From Acidimicrobiales bacterium (GTDB lineage Bacteria; Actinomycetota; Acidimicrobiia; Acidimicrobiales; Poriferisodalaceae): a stretch of 64,000 nt of DNA. The notes under the pieces were generated by a model. It was not told the origin of the DNA, ran no database searches, and saw only the letters and a program-made list of their open reading frames with translations. The number at the start of each line of letters is the position of its first letter. Positions within the stretch are counted from its first letter, which is position 1. The DNA lies in contig JASLTG010000012.1 of NCBI GenBank assembly GCA_030743005.1, positions 26,029 through 90,028 of the forward strand. Reading direction: 5' to 3'. A program made the translations under genes and the position numbers. Positions 36,695 to 45,858 of the stretch are shown here, one piece after another.

Positions 36695-36892
36695 CTATCG
36701 GTCTCTTCCGCCGGTTCGTTTCGGTGTTCCCCCCGCGTAACCCGTATTTCGGGCTCCACCTTGGTTTCGGCCTTGTTGTCCACCCTCGCGTGCCTGCTTC
36801 GCCTCAATTGCGCTTCGGACATGTTCGGGTAGAGTTTCGAGCTTCTTTTTCTTGGGTTTTTGGGATGCTTTGGGTTTCTTAGGTCGAGCCAC
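36695..36892 (-). CDS. Small Lys/Arg-rich protein, hypothetical
   Basis: 65 residues from a GTG start at 36892. N-terminal lysine/proline repeats (MARPKKPKASQKPKKKK), then a conserved-looking helix LPEHVRSAIEAKQAREG and a glycine/arginine tail. The composition suggests RNA or ribosome association. The overlapping frame that starts at 36924 reads less like a protein, so this one is preferred. Evidence is composition and position only, and no strong ribosome site is visible. Confidence 0.45.
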   Translation of the reverse strand: MARPKKPKASQKPKKKKLETLPEHVRSAIEAKQAREGGQQGRNQGGARNTGYAGGTPKRTGGRDR

Positions 36893-36930
36893 GCACAGAT
36901 CTTATTTAAAATAAATGCCCGCAAGTGGCT

Positions 36931-37236
36931 TTATCGACTCCGTCTTTTCATGGCGGTCACATAGCCATCGGTTACTTCGACGCCCTCACTTCGCAACAAC
37001 TCTGTTTGACGCACTTCGTGGCCCGGCGCGAGCCGTCCGTTGGCGGTTACTACGCGCCACCACGGAAACCCGGCGTTTTCCTGAAGAAAACGACCAACTG
37101 CTCGCGCACTGCGAGGGTGCCCTGCTTCTTCGGCCACCTCCCCGTAGCTCAAGACGTCGCCCTTTTTGAGGGACGCCAACACCTCCCCCACTGCCTCAGC
37201 AAAGACCTGAGGGGTGTCGAGCGGGTCGGTTTGCAC
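36931..37236 (-). CDS. Alkyltransferase-like (ATL) DNA-repair protein
   Basis: 101 residues, homologous to the DNA-binding C-terminal domain of O6-alkylguanine-DNA methyltransferases. KKGDVLSYGEVAEEAGHPRSARAVGRFL holds the helix-turn-helix and Arg finger (SARAVG). The methyl-acceptor motif PCHRV is replaced by PWWRV, so there is no cysteine to accept the alkyl group. ATL proteins flag alkylated guanine to nucleotide-excision repair instead. NGRLAPGH completes the family signature. Confidence 0.88.
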   Translation of the reverse strand: MQTDPLDTPQVFAEAVGEVLASLKKGDVLSYGEVAEEAGHPRSARAVGRFLQENAGFPWWRVVTANGRLAPGHEVRQTELLRSEGVEVTDGYVTAMKRRSR

Positions 37237-37319
37237 ACATAGATGTTGGCAGATGATTACGCTGGGAAGGCAAGGCTTTCTAAATTTTTAACAGGGGATT
37301 CTCAAATCAGGGGGCAGGT

Positions 37320-39056
37320 ATGGCCGACTATGACATTCACATCGCAGGAGGAACCATTGTCGATGGGACCCGAGTGCCTCGCTATCAGGGTGATCTATGG
37401 ATAAAGGACGGACGGATAGCGAAGATAGGTGGTCGGGCAGATGGCGTCGCTGAGGAAGTAGTTGATGCTACGGGAAAGATCGTTGCGCCGGGGTTTGTGG
37501 ATTTACACACCCATTATGACGCCCAGATCAGGTGGGATCCGTGGTGCACGATCTCCGGGTACCACGGAGTCACCTCAGTGGTGCTAGGTAACTGTGGTTT
37601 CGGTTTCGCGCCGGTGGCTGCAGATTTTCGGGAACGGTCAATGTTGACGATGACGCGTACGGAGGCAATTCCTTTCGAATCCATGAAACAAGGCATGGAC
37701 TGGGATTGGGAGACTATTCCGGAATATCTCGATTCCTTGGATCGGATTCCGAAGGGCGTCAACGTGATCCAGTACATGCCTACAGCGTCACTGATGACTT
37801 ACGTGATGGGCTTAGAGAAAGCCAAGGCTGGTACCCCTGCCTCCGAGGCGGAGCGCAAGGAAATGGCGCGTCTTCTTCATGAAGGGATGGACGCCGGACT
37901 ATGTGGCTTCTCAATTCAACGACTGGGCCCCGATAGCGTCCAAGCTGACTTTGATGGCTCGCCAATGGTCACTGACATCATGTGCGACGAGGATATTTTG
38001 AACCTAGCGCAGGTCTTGGCGGACCGGGACGAAGGTTTTATCCAGATAACGCAAGGTACCGGTGATATCCGAGCCGATATAGCGTTTCTTGAAGACCTAG
38101 CGGGCGTGGCTCAACGGCCAATACTGCACAACGTCGTGGCTCCAGCTCGGCGAGATCCTGAAGTGCACAGGCGGCCATTGCGTTGGATCGAGAAATGCCG
38201 CGAAAAGGGGCTTCCTATTTACGCTCAATGTGGCACTGGTCGAGCGGGTTTTGCCTTCACCCTTGAACATTGGAATCTTTACGACGCCTCGCCCGCATGG
38301 CGTGCGGTGACAACAGGGTCAAAAGAAGAGAAGATCCAAAAAATGCAGGATCCGGAGTTACGGCAAGCCCTGATGGAAGAGGCCGACGAGGCTGATAAGC
38401 GTCTACAGGTGATCCAGGCTGGTGTTGGGGGTAATCCGCGGAGCCTTGTGGTTCAAGGTGTCAACCGCCAAGCTGATTTACAAGAGTACGTCGGCAAATC
38501 GGTCGGTGAAATTGCTGAGACGGAAGGGAAAAATCATATTGAAGTGATGCTTGACCTGTCGTTGCGTGGGGATCTGAATGTTGAGTTCTTGGGCCCGGAT
38601 AAGGGTTCTAATGCCGAGTTCATGGCGGAGATGATGACAGAGTCCCCCTACGCGATACCGGGCGTCTCCGATGGGGGCGCTCACACCAAATTTTTCACAG
38701 GTGGTGCCTACACAACCGATTTTCTGACGTGGTTGGTGCGCGACGAGGGAGTCGTCACCCTTGAAGAGGCGCACTATCGGTTGTCCAATCTTCCAGCACA
38801 TGCAGCTGGTTTTCGTGATCGGGGCACGTTAAGAGAGGGTGCTGCTGCTGACGTGCTTGTCTACGACATGGAGGAACTTGAGATCCTTCCAAACTGGATC
38901 GGCGATGTGGAATATGACTTGCCGGGTGGCGAGTGGAGGCGAGTGCAACGTGCCGCGGGGTACGACCGGATAATTGTTAATGGCGAAACGACCTTCCAAT
39001 CCGGAGAGTGCACTGGCGCGACACCTGGCAAATTGTTGCGCCATGGTCGAGATTAA
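37320..39056 (+). CDS. N-acyl-D-amino-acid deacylase-type amidohydrolase
   Basis: 578 residues, amidohydrolase-3 superfamily. The metal-binding motif is GFVDLHTHYDAQIRWDP at about residues 59-75, followed by GVTSVVLGNCGFGFAPV, which is typical of D-aminoacylases and dihydropyrimidinase-like D-amino-acid deacylases. A C-terminal GGAHTKFFTGGAYTTDFLTWLVR and the closing GRGTLREGAAADVLVYD complete the barrel. It probably hydrolyses N-acyl or N-carbamoyl D-amino acids in the cytosol. It has its own ribosome site (GGGGGCAGG) and stands alone. Confidence 0.88.
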   Translation: MADYDIHIAGGTIVDGTRVPRYQGDLWIKDGRIAKIGGRADGVAEEVVDATGKIVAPGFVDLHTHYDAQIRWDPWCTISGYHGVTSVVLGNCGFGFAPVAADFRERSMLTMTRTEAIPFESMKQGMDWDWETIPEYLDSLDRIPKGVNVIQYMPTASLMTYVMGLEKAKAGTPASEAERKEMARLLHEGMDAGLCGFSIQRLGPDSVQADFDGSPMVTDIMCDEDILNLAQVLADRDEGFIQITQGTGDIRADIAFLEDLAGVAQRPILHNVVAPARRDPEVHRRPLRWIEKCREKGLPIYAQCGTGRAGFAFTLEHWNLYDASPAWRAVTTGSKEEKIQKMQDPELRQALMEEADEADKRLQVIQAGVGGNPRSLVVQGVNRQADLQEYVGKSVGEIAETEGKNHIEVMLDLSLRGDLNVEFLGPDKGSNAEFMAEMMTESPYAIPGVSDGGAHTKFFTGGAYTTDFLTWLVRDEGVVTLEEAHYRLSNLPAHAAGFRDRGTLREGAAADVLVYDMEELEILPNWIGDVEYDLPGGEWRRVQRAAGYDRIIVNGETTFQSGECTGATPGKLLRHGRD

Positions 39057-39300
39057 CGCCACTTCCTTGTTGGTTCTTCGGCGCTGAATACGCTCCTGTG
39101 TCTCGCTGCCATTTATAACGAAAAGATTGCCCAGAACGACAGCACCGTCTCCGATGGTTGTCAGTTGGGCACCGCCGCGCTCCCCCATTTGTCTCGCTAG
39201 TTGTAGCCAGGTCTGTCATTTGAGCGCCATCGACATTTCGCCATCTCTGGAAATCGAGCACATGGGTTGATGATCGGAATACGCTGAGGACTGCGCCCAT
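39057..39300 (-). pseudogene. Possible decayed gene remnant between the amidohydrolase and the DsbA-like gene
   Basis: The 261-base gap contains two minus-strand frames that read protein-like in sequence: TDLATTSETNGG in one frame, continuing as GGAQLTTIGDGAVVLGNLFVING in another near 39185. Joined, they could be the remains of one frameshifted gene. I do not recognise the parent family, and the stretch may simply be non-coding. Confidence 0.2.
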
Positions 39301-39317
39301 CAGGAAGACTGAACGCC

Positions 39318-40022
39318 ATGAATAGCTACTCCCCGCCCACAGAAGTCGACTTTCACTTTGACGTCATGTGTCCGTGGGCCTATCAGACCTCTTTGTGGAT
39401 GCGAGATGTTCGAGACCAACTCGACTTAACGGTGAATTGGAAGTTCTTTAGTCTTGAAGAAATCAACCTTCGAGAGGGCAAGAAACATCCCTGGGAACGA
39501 GAGTGGAGCTACGGATGGTCGATGATGCGCATTGGTGTTGTGTTGCGACGCCTAGACATGGATCTCCTCGATAGGTGGTATGCGGTGGCGGGTCGAGCCC
39601 TTCATGTTGATGGGCACCGGCCACACAATCCGGACGTAGCTCGTCATTTATTGGAACAAATAGGCGCTGATCCGGGAATTGTCGAGCAGTCAATAGAAGA
39701 CCTATCGACGCACGACGAGATTAAAGCCGAGCACGACCGCGTCGTGGGAACTGGTGGCTTTGGTGTCCCGACCCTCTTTTTTCCGGACGGGCAGACATTT
39801 TTTGGTCCGGTGCTATTAGACCCGCCGGTAGGTGACGCGGCGCTGCGATTATGGGACGCGGTAACTGCGTGGATGGAGTTCCCCCACCTTTATGAAATGC
39901 AACGCCCGAAACAACCCTCAGATGAGCAAGCAATTTACGAGACGTTCAAGCCCTACCTCGAAGCTCGGGATTGGGTGAGCATTAATCGTGGGAAAGTGGT
40001 TGGGTTCGATCCTGACAGCTAG
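39318..40022 (+). CDS. DsbA-family thioredoxin-fold protein (mycothiol-dependent type)
   Basis: 234 residues. The active site is [15 protein letters not shown]: one cysteine followed by PWA, as in 2-hydroxychromene-2-carboxylate isomerase and mycothiol-dependent nitroreductase-like members of the DsbA family, not the CxxC of disulfide oxidoreductases. [22 protein letters not shown] holds the cis-proline (GVPT). No signal peptide, so cytosolic. A role with mycothiol as thiol donor is inferred from actinobacterial relatives. Confidence 0.85.
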   Translation: MNSYSPPTEVDFHFDVMCPWAYQTSLWMRDVRDQLDLTVNWKFFSLEEINLREGKKHPWEREWSYGWSMMRIGVVLRRLDMDLLDRWYAVAGRALHVDGHRPHNPDVARHLLEQIGADPGIVEQSIEDLSTHDEIKAEHDRVVGTGGFGVPTLFFPDGQTFFGPVLLDPPVGDAALRLWDAVTAWMEFPHLYEMQRPKQPSDEQAIYETFKPYLEARDWVSINRGKVVGFDPDS

Positions 40023-40028
40023 CGCCGA

Positions 40029-40337
40029 TCACACAGTTGAATCGTCTTCGTCGTCACCGACTAGCTCTGCTGCAGCTGCGAGTGCGGATGCGAGCGTGAC
40101 GCTTCGCTGGTACACAGCATCAAAATAATGTTCGGCAACTTCTTCTTGTCCGGTCAAGGGCGGTTCGCCGAGGCTACGGATGACGGCAGCGGCATCTTCG
40201 GTTATCTGAACCTTTGACGGCGTTACAGGTAAACCGCCGGGACCGTGCCAAAAATCCTTGGAAGCTCGTTCAGTTTCGGAGGTAATCCCAACGTCCCCTA
40301 AGCGGCGAGTCCTTGACTGTCGGCGTCGTTTACTCAT
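40029..40337 (-). CDS. Small protein paired with the SNF2 helicase
   Basis: 102 residues. Basic N-terminus (MSKRRRQSRTRR), then DFWHGPGGLPVTPSKVQITEDAAAVIRSLGEPPL and a helical acidic end (TLASALAAAAELVGDDED). Its ATG overlaps the stop of the SNF2 helicase gene by four bases, so the two are translated together. It is plausibly an accessory subunit of the helicase. Family not recognised. Confidence 0.7.
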   Translation of the reverse strand: MSKRRRQSRTRRLGDVGITSETERASKDFWHGPGGLPVTPSKVQITEDAAAVIRSLGEPPLTGQEEVAEHYFDAVYQRSVTLASALAAAAELVGDDEDDSTV

Positions 40338-43300
40338 TGTCCAGGCCCTGTCGTAGCATCTTCGAGCATGTCGTCAGGATCGGCAGCGAGTAGAGCCTCC
40401 TGGTCCAGCCCGAGAGCGGAACGTAACTGTTCGGCGTTGAGGTCACCTAAAGAACTTGATTTGGGCAGCACCATGTCGGCAATTCGGCGCTTACCTTGGA
40501 CCACTTCCTCTACGCGCTCGTCAACTGTGCCTGGGCATACGAGGCGATGGCAAATCACGGTCTTAGTCTGTCCGATACGCCATACGCGGTCACGTGCTTG
40601 GTCTTCCACCGCTGGGTTCCACCACCGGTCATAGAGCACGACATGGCTGGCCGCTGTCAAGTTGAGGCCAGTCCCGCCTGCCTTTAAGGAAAGAACCATG
40701 GCGCCCGCTCCGTCACCGCTTTGAAAGCTGTCAACGAGCCGGTCGCGGGTGCCTCGAGCGAGACCACCGTGGTAACACTCGATGTCTATGCCGGTCCGCT
40801 CGGTTAGGTATTTCGCGAGACGTTCGCCCCAAGTTGCGAAGTGTGTGAAAATCAGGATTCTTTCGTCAGCTGCAAATACCGCGTCAATAATCTCGTTCAG
40901 CCGGGTGAGCTTGCCGCTTCGACCTTCGAGTTCCAAGTTGTCCGGCTCTTTTTCGTAGTTGAGCGGGTGGTTGCATATTTGTTTGAGGGCGGTAATCGCT
41001 GCGAGAACAAGTCCCTTTTGTTGACTGGTGTTGTGTTCACTTTCCGCGGTGTCGCGCACCAGTTTGTCTAGAACCGCCTGATACAGACCGATTTGTTCGG
41101 GAGTCATGGTGCATTGAGCAAGTTCGTCGATGCGATCCGGCAACTCGGCGGCGATCAATGGCTCTGCCTTCGTCCTACGGAATACAAGGACGCCATTGAG
41201 CGTGTGGAGCGCTGATTCGGCTGCTCCTTCAGTGTCGCCTACTTGATTGAGCTGATCGATGAATGAGGTTCGTCCTCCAACTAAGCCGGGGTTGCAGAAG
41301 TCCATGATCGCCCAAAGGTCTCCGAGACCGTTTTCGATAGGGGTGCCGGTTAACGCTAAGCGACTGCGGGCCTGCAACTTACGAAGTTCCTTAGCGGTGG
41401 CGCTTCGGTGATTTTTGATTACTTGGGCTTCATCTAAAACAACTCGATCCCATTGGAGAGATGACAAAGCTTCAATATCTCGTACCGCTGTGCCATAAGT
41501 TGTGATGACAAGGTCAGCAGAGCGAATTTTGCTCTTTAAGTCTGCACCGCTGGCCCGTGACGGGCCGTGATGAACAAGCGTTTTGATGTTCGGAGTGAAC
41601 CGCTTGGCTTCAGATGCCCAGTTACCAACTACAGCGGGAGGTGCAACAACTAACGCAGGTGACGTGCCGGGTTCGGCCCCTATGCGGGCCAAGATAGTTG
41701 GCGTCTTGCCGAGACCCATGTCGAGAGCGAGGCATCCGCCCAGCCCGGCGTCATCCAGGAATTGGAGCCAGCCAACGGCCTCTGCTTGGTAACTTCGCAG
41801 CTCACCGATAAAACCATCGGGTTGGACTTCGGGATCGGAGTTAACGCTGGAGGCGGCGCGAAGTAGGTCGCTGGCCCAGCTATTGCCGCCCAACGACACT
41901 CCCCCACTGATACCGCTACCTTCGAGGCCAAGAGCATGCCGGAGCATCTGCGCGCCAGTTAGTTCTGTGGTGTCTGCACGTTCGGCGAGCGCGGCGGCCG
42001 CTTCATGGAGGTCCGCTTGCTCTAAGGCAACCCATCTGCCCCTGGATTGGACGAGCGGCTTTTTTTGCATTGCAAGCTGCTGAATCTCGGCTGCGGTAAG
42101 TTCGACTTCGCCGAACACAGCGCTCCAGCTGACGGCGGTTAGTTGTTGTGCTCCAACAATGCTGTCCGCGTCGTCTGCGGTTAGGCGAAGTTGCGCCACT
42201 TGTCGGCGTCGAGACAAAGCGGGTACTCGCACGTCGAACCCTGCCGACTCCAGTGCTGGACCCGTGCTGGACATCAACTCCCAAGCTTCGTCTTGGTCGA
42301 GTAGCACTTCGCCTTGCCTTCGACCGCCAGGGCGTTTCAACGCGGGAAGCATGCGCTCCAGTCGGGTGTACTGACCCTTAACTTCAGTGCGACGTGTATT
42401 GGATCCGCTTACCATTGCGACCTCTACGGGATCCATGGAATTCTCGGGCCCTGGTGATAGCACCTTCAGCTGCCATGCGCCACTTTCATCGGGTTCATCG
42501 AGCTGGACAATGAGCGCATATTTTGCGACAGCTGTAACGGGTCTCGCCCATTGCTCGAGTTTTCGAGCCAGATCGGAACCGTTATCGGCGGCTGCGGAAA
42601 AGGGCTTGCCGCTTAAATTGGCTAGAAAGGTTTCCGCTACTTCATCTTTCGTTTTCGGATCTGGCGGAGGCGCCGGAACCTCAAGTCGCCCAGCGGCGTT
42701 AGCGACAATAGCGTTGACCATTCCAGTTAAAGCAGACTGCACAACCGCCCGCGCGTCAGGTCCTGGATCAGCCGCTGTGACGGCCCCAGGGAGAGAATTG
42801 GCGAATGCTTCAAGTCGACGCTTGCTGATGATGCCGGGCATCCATTGAACAATGAACTCGCCCTTATTGGTCTTGTTCCGCTTGTTGCGCCGTTTTCGTA
42901 TCCTTTGCAGCTTGGGAACAGTTCTGCCTTGGGCGACAAGGCCGACGGCGGCGGCGGCGATGAGGCTGAGCCATCTTGCGCTGGCGCCAATTTGGTTGAT
43001 GTTCGCTTGATTGTCAGGGTCAAGGTCGGGCTCGACGGGTTCAGGTGATTCAGTCGCTTCGGTGTCTGAGTAATCACTCAACGTGGAGTCGTCTTGGTTT
43101 CCTGGCGCAGTGTCTGCCTGTTGAGTCCAAGGTTGGGTGGCCAGAGCTGCTAGCCAGCCAAGAATGTCCCCTACCTGTGCGCTTAATGCTGGCGCATTCA
43201 GGCCAGTTGGCAAAGCAATACTCCGGTAGTCCTCCCAAGCGCTTTCGGGGGCTCCGGCATCAATTAGCCGACTGAGCAGCTGTTCTGATGACTCGGGCTC

Positions 43301-43756
43301 GTTAAAGGCTCCGGACGCCCACGCGATGACCTTCCCTGAGGTCCATGAAAGCTGGAGGGCTACTGGCTCGGTCACAGCGTTATTAGGAATGAGGGGAACC
43401 TCTTCGTCGATTTCTTCGGCGTTGTAGACCTCGCCCGTTGCTCGTTCGAAAGCGTCGGTTAAGGATCTAAATTCGTTCTCAAAATCAGTGATGATCTGGT
43501 TGCGTTGTGGTCCCTTAATTCGTCGAATCGATTGGAGGGTGTCTTCAGCGTTCTCAATCATGTCTGTGAGGACATTTCGCCAGCGGATGGGATCGGACTT
43601 GAGCTCGGCGAGTATCGCTGGAGCCGCTGTGCCGTCAGCTTCAAGACGAGCGCGTTCTTCTATTTCGCCCCACGATAATGTCGCCAATAACGACGTCAAA
43701 GACCCGTTTCTAGGGGCCGATTCCTGAGATTCGATTGTGGAATTAGTTGCGTCCAC
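40334..43756 (-). CDS. SNF2/RapA-type DEAD/DEAH-box helicase
   Basis: 1140 residues. About 620 N-terminal residues include a SNF2-helicase-associated (DUF3670-type) region; the ATPase core follows. Motif I is LALDMGLGKTPTILA, motif II DEAQ in VVLDEAQVIKNH, motif III LTGTPIENGLGDLWAIMDF, and the second RecA domain has IFTHFATWGERLA, CYHGGLARGTRDRLVDSF and VEDQARDRVWRIGQ. An acidic glutamate-rich linker lies at about residues 215-255. Such proteins translocate on DNA or displace RNA polymerase; the exact role is unknown. It is followed by a coupled 102-residue gene. Confidence 0.9.
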   Translation of the reverse strand: MDATNSTIESQESAPRNGSLTSLLATLSWGEIEERARLEADGTAAPAILAELKSDPIRWRNVLTDMIENAEDTLQSIRRIKGPQRNQIITDFENEFRSLTDAFERATGEVYNAEEIDEEVPLIPNNAVTEPVALQLSWTSGKVIAWASGAFNEPESSEQLLSRLIDAGAPESAWEDYRSIALPTGLNAPALSAQVGDILGWLAALATQPWTQQADTAPGNQDDSTLSDYSDTEATESPEPVEPDLDPDNQANINQIGASARWLSLIAAAAVGLVAQGRTVPKLQRIRKRRNKRNKTNKGEFIVQWMPGIISKRRLEAFANSLPGAVTAADPGPDARAVVQSALTGMVNAIVANAAGRLEVPAPPPDPKTKDEVAETFLANLSGKPFSAAADNGSDLARKLEQWARPVTAVAKYALIVQLDEPDESGAWQLKVLSPGPENSMDPVEVAMVSGSNTRRTEVKGQYTRLERMLPALKRPGGRRQGEVLLDQDEAWELMSSTGPALESAGFDVRVPALSRRRQVAQLRLTADDADSIVGAQQLTAVSWSAVFGEVELTAAEIQQLAMQKKPLVQSRGRWVALEQADLHEAAAALAERADTTELTGAQMLRHALGLEGSGISGGVSLGGNSWASDLLRAASSVNSDPEVQPDGFIGELRSYQAEAVGWLQFLDDAGLGGCLALDMGLGKTPTILARIGAEPGTSPALVVAPPAVVGNWASEAKRFTPNIKTLVHHGPSRASGADLKSKIRSADLVITTYGTAVRDIEALSSLQWDRVVLDEAQVIKNHRSATAKELRKLQARSRLALTGTPIENGLGDLWAIMDFCNPGLVGGRTSFIDQLNQVGDTEGAAESALHTLNGVLVFRRTKAEPLIAAELPDRIDELAQCTMTPEQIGLYQAVLDKLVRDTAESEHNTSQQKGLVLAAITALKQICNHPLNYEKEPDNLELEGRSGKLTRLNEIIDAVFAADERILIFTHFATWGERLAKYLTERTGIDIECYHGGLARGTRDRLVDSFQSGDGAGAMVLSLKAGGTGLNLTAASHVVLYDRWWNPAVEDQARDRVWRIGQTKTVICHRLVCPGTVDERVEEVVQGKRRIADMVLPKSSSLGDLNAEQLRSALGLDQEALLAADPDDMLEDATTGPGQ

Positions 43757-43856
43757 TTCGTTCTTCTTATCTACACAAAATGTTGCGTGGCTCGCCGCTA
43801 GATGAGGCCATGGGCCAGATCAGGACGTCCTCTTCGCACATTGAAATGTACGTTCG

Positions 43857-43964
43857 CTAATGCAACAACTGACGCACCAGCGGTCGTAGTTCAAAGTGCT
43901 GTTCGCCACCACCTAAGTCTCCGGTGCGACTAACGGTTATCAATGGTAGCTGTCTTTCAGCCAT
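43857..43964 (-). CDS. Possible 35-residue small protein upstream of the SNF2 helicase gene
   Basis: A short minus-strand frame from an ATG at 43964 reads MAERQLPLITVSRTGDLG and ends ELRPLVRQLLH. The stretch is well patterned for so short a frame and lies 100 bases upstream of the SNF2 gene on the same strand. It may be a real small gene, or the end of a larger gene whose start has been lost; the frame continues open upstream into the proS region. Low confidence. Confidence 0.25.
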   Translation of the reverse strand: MAERQLPLITVSRTGDLGGGEQHFELRPLVRQLLH

Positions 43965-44039
43965 TTCACCACAAAAAGACACCAATAAAGCGCTTGTAAT
44001 CGTCGTAGAGAATTGCTGATGGTGTCGTATCGTGGGGTT

Positions 44040-45749
44040 ATGCGCTGGTCTGCTGCTTTCATACCTACTCTCCGGGATGCGCCGGCTGACGCCGAGGCTG
44101 CTAGCCACAAGCTTTTGGTGAGAGGCGGGTTCATACGTCAGCTGCATGCCGGTCATTACAGTTTGCTTCCCTTGGGTTTGCGGGTTCACGAGAAGGTCGC
44201 GCAGGTTGTTCGGGAAGAAATTGATGCAATAGGAGGCCAAGAATTCCTGTTGCCTGCCATGCATCCAGCGTCCTTATGGAAACAGACCGGCCGTTGGGAT
44301 GTCATGGGTGACGAGATGTTTCGACTTCAAGACCGTGGAGGTGCGGACCTAGCTCTGGGAATGACCCATGAGGAGGTTTTCTCACACATCGCAACTTCTT
44401 TGCACTCCTACAAAGAACTTCCTCAACTTTGGTATCAGATTCAAATGAAGTTCCGGGACGAGCCGCGACCGAAGAGTGGGTTGTTGAGAGTTCGGGAGTT
44501 TGCGATGAAAGACTCCTACAGCTTTGATATCGATGATGAGGGCCTTGATCGGGCGTTTGAGGCACATCATGGTGCGTACATCAAAATTTTCGATCGGTTA
44601 GGGCTTACGGCGATGCCGGTGCAAGCATCCTCCGGAGCTATGGGGGGATCTGCCAGTGTCGAGTTTATGGTCGCTTCACCCGCTGGTGAAGACGACGTGT
44701 TGGTGTGCGGGTCTTGTGGCTATCGTGCCAACGTTGAGCGAGGAACTTCCAGATTGGATCCTGTAGATAGTTCTCCGAGCGATGAGGTTCCTGAACGGTT
44801 CGCCACTCCCGGTGTTCGGACGATCGCCGAACTCGAGGATATTGACGGCGGAGCTGTTGCGGTCAATCAGATAAAGACCATGGTGATGGTGTTAGACGGC
44901 GAGGTTGCGTTGGCCTTGCTTCGTGGCGACCATCAGCTGAATCTACAGAAGCTGCAGGACTGTTCTGGGGCGGTCGAAATCAGGCCGGCGACGAGCGAAG
45001 AAACGTTCGCCTCGTTGGGGGCGCATCCAGGCAGCTTGGGAGCAGTCGGTGTTACAGGACTCAGGGTGCTCTGCGATCTAGCGTTAGAGGGAAGGACCGG
45101 CATGGTCACCGGCGCCAACGAGGACGACTGGCATCTCCGAGGCGTATCGATGGGCCGCGATATCGCTGTTGACGCTTGGGTTGACATGAGGGAAGTTCAG
45201 AGCGGCGAGGCGTGTGTTGACTGTGGCTCTGTTCTGGAAGTCGTTCGCTGCATCGAAGCTGGCCATATCTTTAAACTTGGGCGCAAGTACGCGGATGCAA
45301 TGGGAATTTCGGTGCTTGATGCCGATGGCAAAGCCCAGATTCCGACAATGGGCAGCTACGGCATCGGAATTGGCCGAGCGGTTGCTGCAATAGCCGAAAA
45401 CCATCACGATGATGCGGGGTTGTGCTGGCCGTTGGCAGTGGCGCCTTACCACGTGCTGATAACAATCCTAGATTTGGATGACCAAGAGGCAGCGGCATTG
45501 GCCAATGAGGCCGAAATTGCCTTCACTCGAGCTGGTTTGGATGTCCTGGTTGATGACCGCGCAGCTCGACCTGGCGTGAAATTCGCTGATGCGGAATTGA
45601 TAGGTGTCCCCTACAGGCTGACTATTGGTGGTCGAAGCCTCAGCAAAGGTCAGGTCGAGTTCACACCCCGAGAAACTGGCACAACTGAAATGCTCGAGCG
45701 AACGAGTTGTATCGAGGTGATCCTGGATACCCTCTTGGCATCACAATGA
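44040..45749 (+). CDS. proS: Prolyl-tRNA synthetase
   Basis: 569 residues if begun at the ATG at 44040 (MRWSAAFIPTLRDAPADAE), which matches the family N-terminus; in-frame starts at 44019 and 44013 would add 7-9 residues. Class II motifs: GFIRQLHAGHYSLLPLG, motif 2 region WYQIQMKFRDEPRPKSGLLRVREFAMKDSYSFD, and motif 3 GSYGIGIGRAVAAIAE. The YbaK-type editing insert (GDHQLNLQKLQD) is present, so this is the bacterial ProRS that clears Ala-tRNA(Pro). Confidence 0.95.
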   Translation: MRWSAAFIPTLRDAPADAEAASHKLLVRGGFIRQLHAGHYSLLPLGLRVHEKVAQVVREEIDAIGGQEFLLPAMHPASLWKQTGRWDVMGDEMFRLQDRGGADLALGMTHEEVFSHIATSLHSYKELPQLWYQIQMKFRDEPRPKSGLLRVREFAMKDSYSFDIDDEGLDRAFEAHHGAYIKIFDRLGLTAMPVQASSGAMGGSASVEFMVASPAGEDDVLVCGSCGYRANVERGTSRLDPVDSSPSDEVPERFATPGVRTIAELEDIDGGAVAVNQIKTMVMVLDGEVALALLRGDHQLNLQKLQDCSGAVEIRPATSEETFASLGAHPGSLGAVGVTGLRVLCDLALEGRTGMVTGANEDDWHLRGVSMGRDIAVDAWVDMREVQSGEACVDCGSVLEVVRCIEAGHIFKLGRKYADAMGISVLDADGKAQIPTMGSYGIGIGRAVAAIAENHHDDAGLCWPLAVAPYHVLITILDLDDQEAAALANEAEIAFTRAGLDVLVDDRAARPGVKFADAELIGVPYRLTIGGRSLSKGQVEFTPRETGTTEMLERTSCIEVILDTLLASQ

Positions 45750-45858
45750 TCCATAATGCGGTACTGTTCCACGATGTGGTTTGACCTGCGTGCTGGTGGA
45801 CCGCGGTTTCACCCATCTGTCCCCTGTGGGGCTTTAACGGCCGGCTGGAGTAGTGGCG

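Noticed and set aside
36634..36924. A 96-residue minus-strand gene overlapping the small basic protein
   Set aside because: Its amino-acid pattern is poor compared with the frame at 36695-36892, and both cannot easily be real.
44013..44039. Extended N-terminus of prolyl-tRNA synthetase
   Set aside because: The added residues do not match the family N-terminus, which begins near MRWSAAFIPTLRDAPADAE.
45750..45858. Cobalamin riboswitch before the corrinoid protein gene
   Set aside because: No B12-box-like sequence or long structured leader is visible in the 109-base gap.
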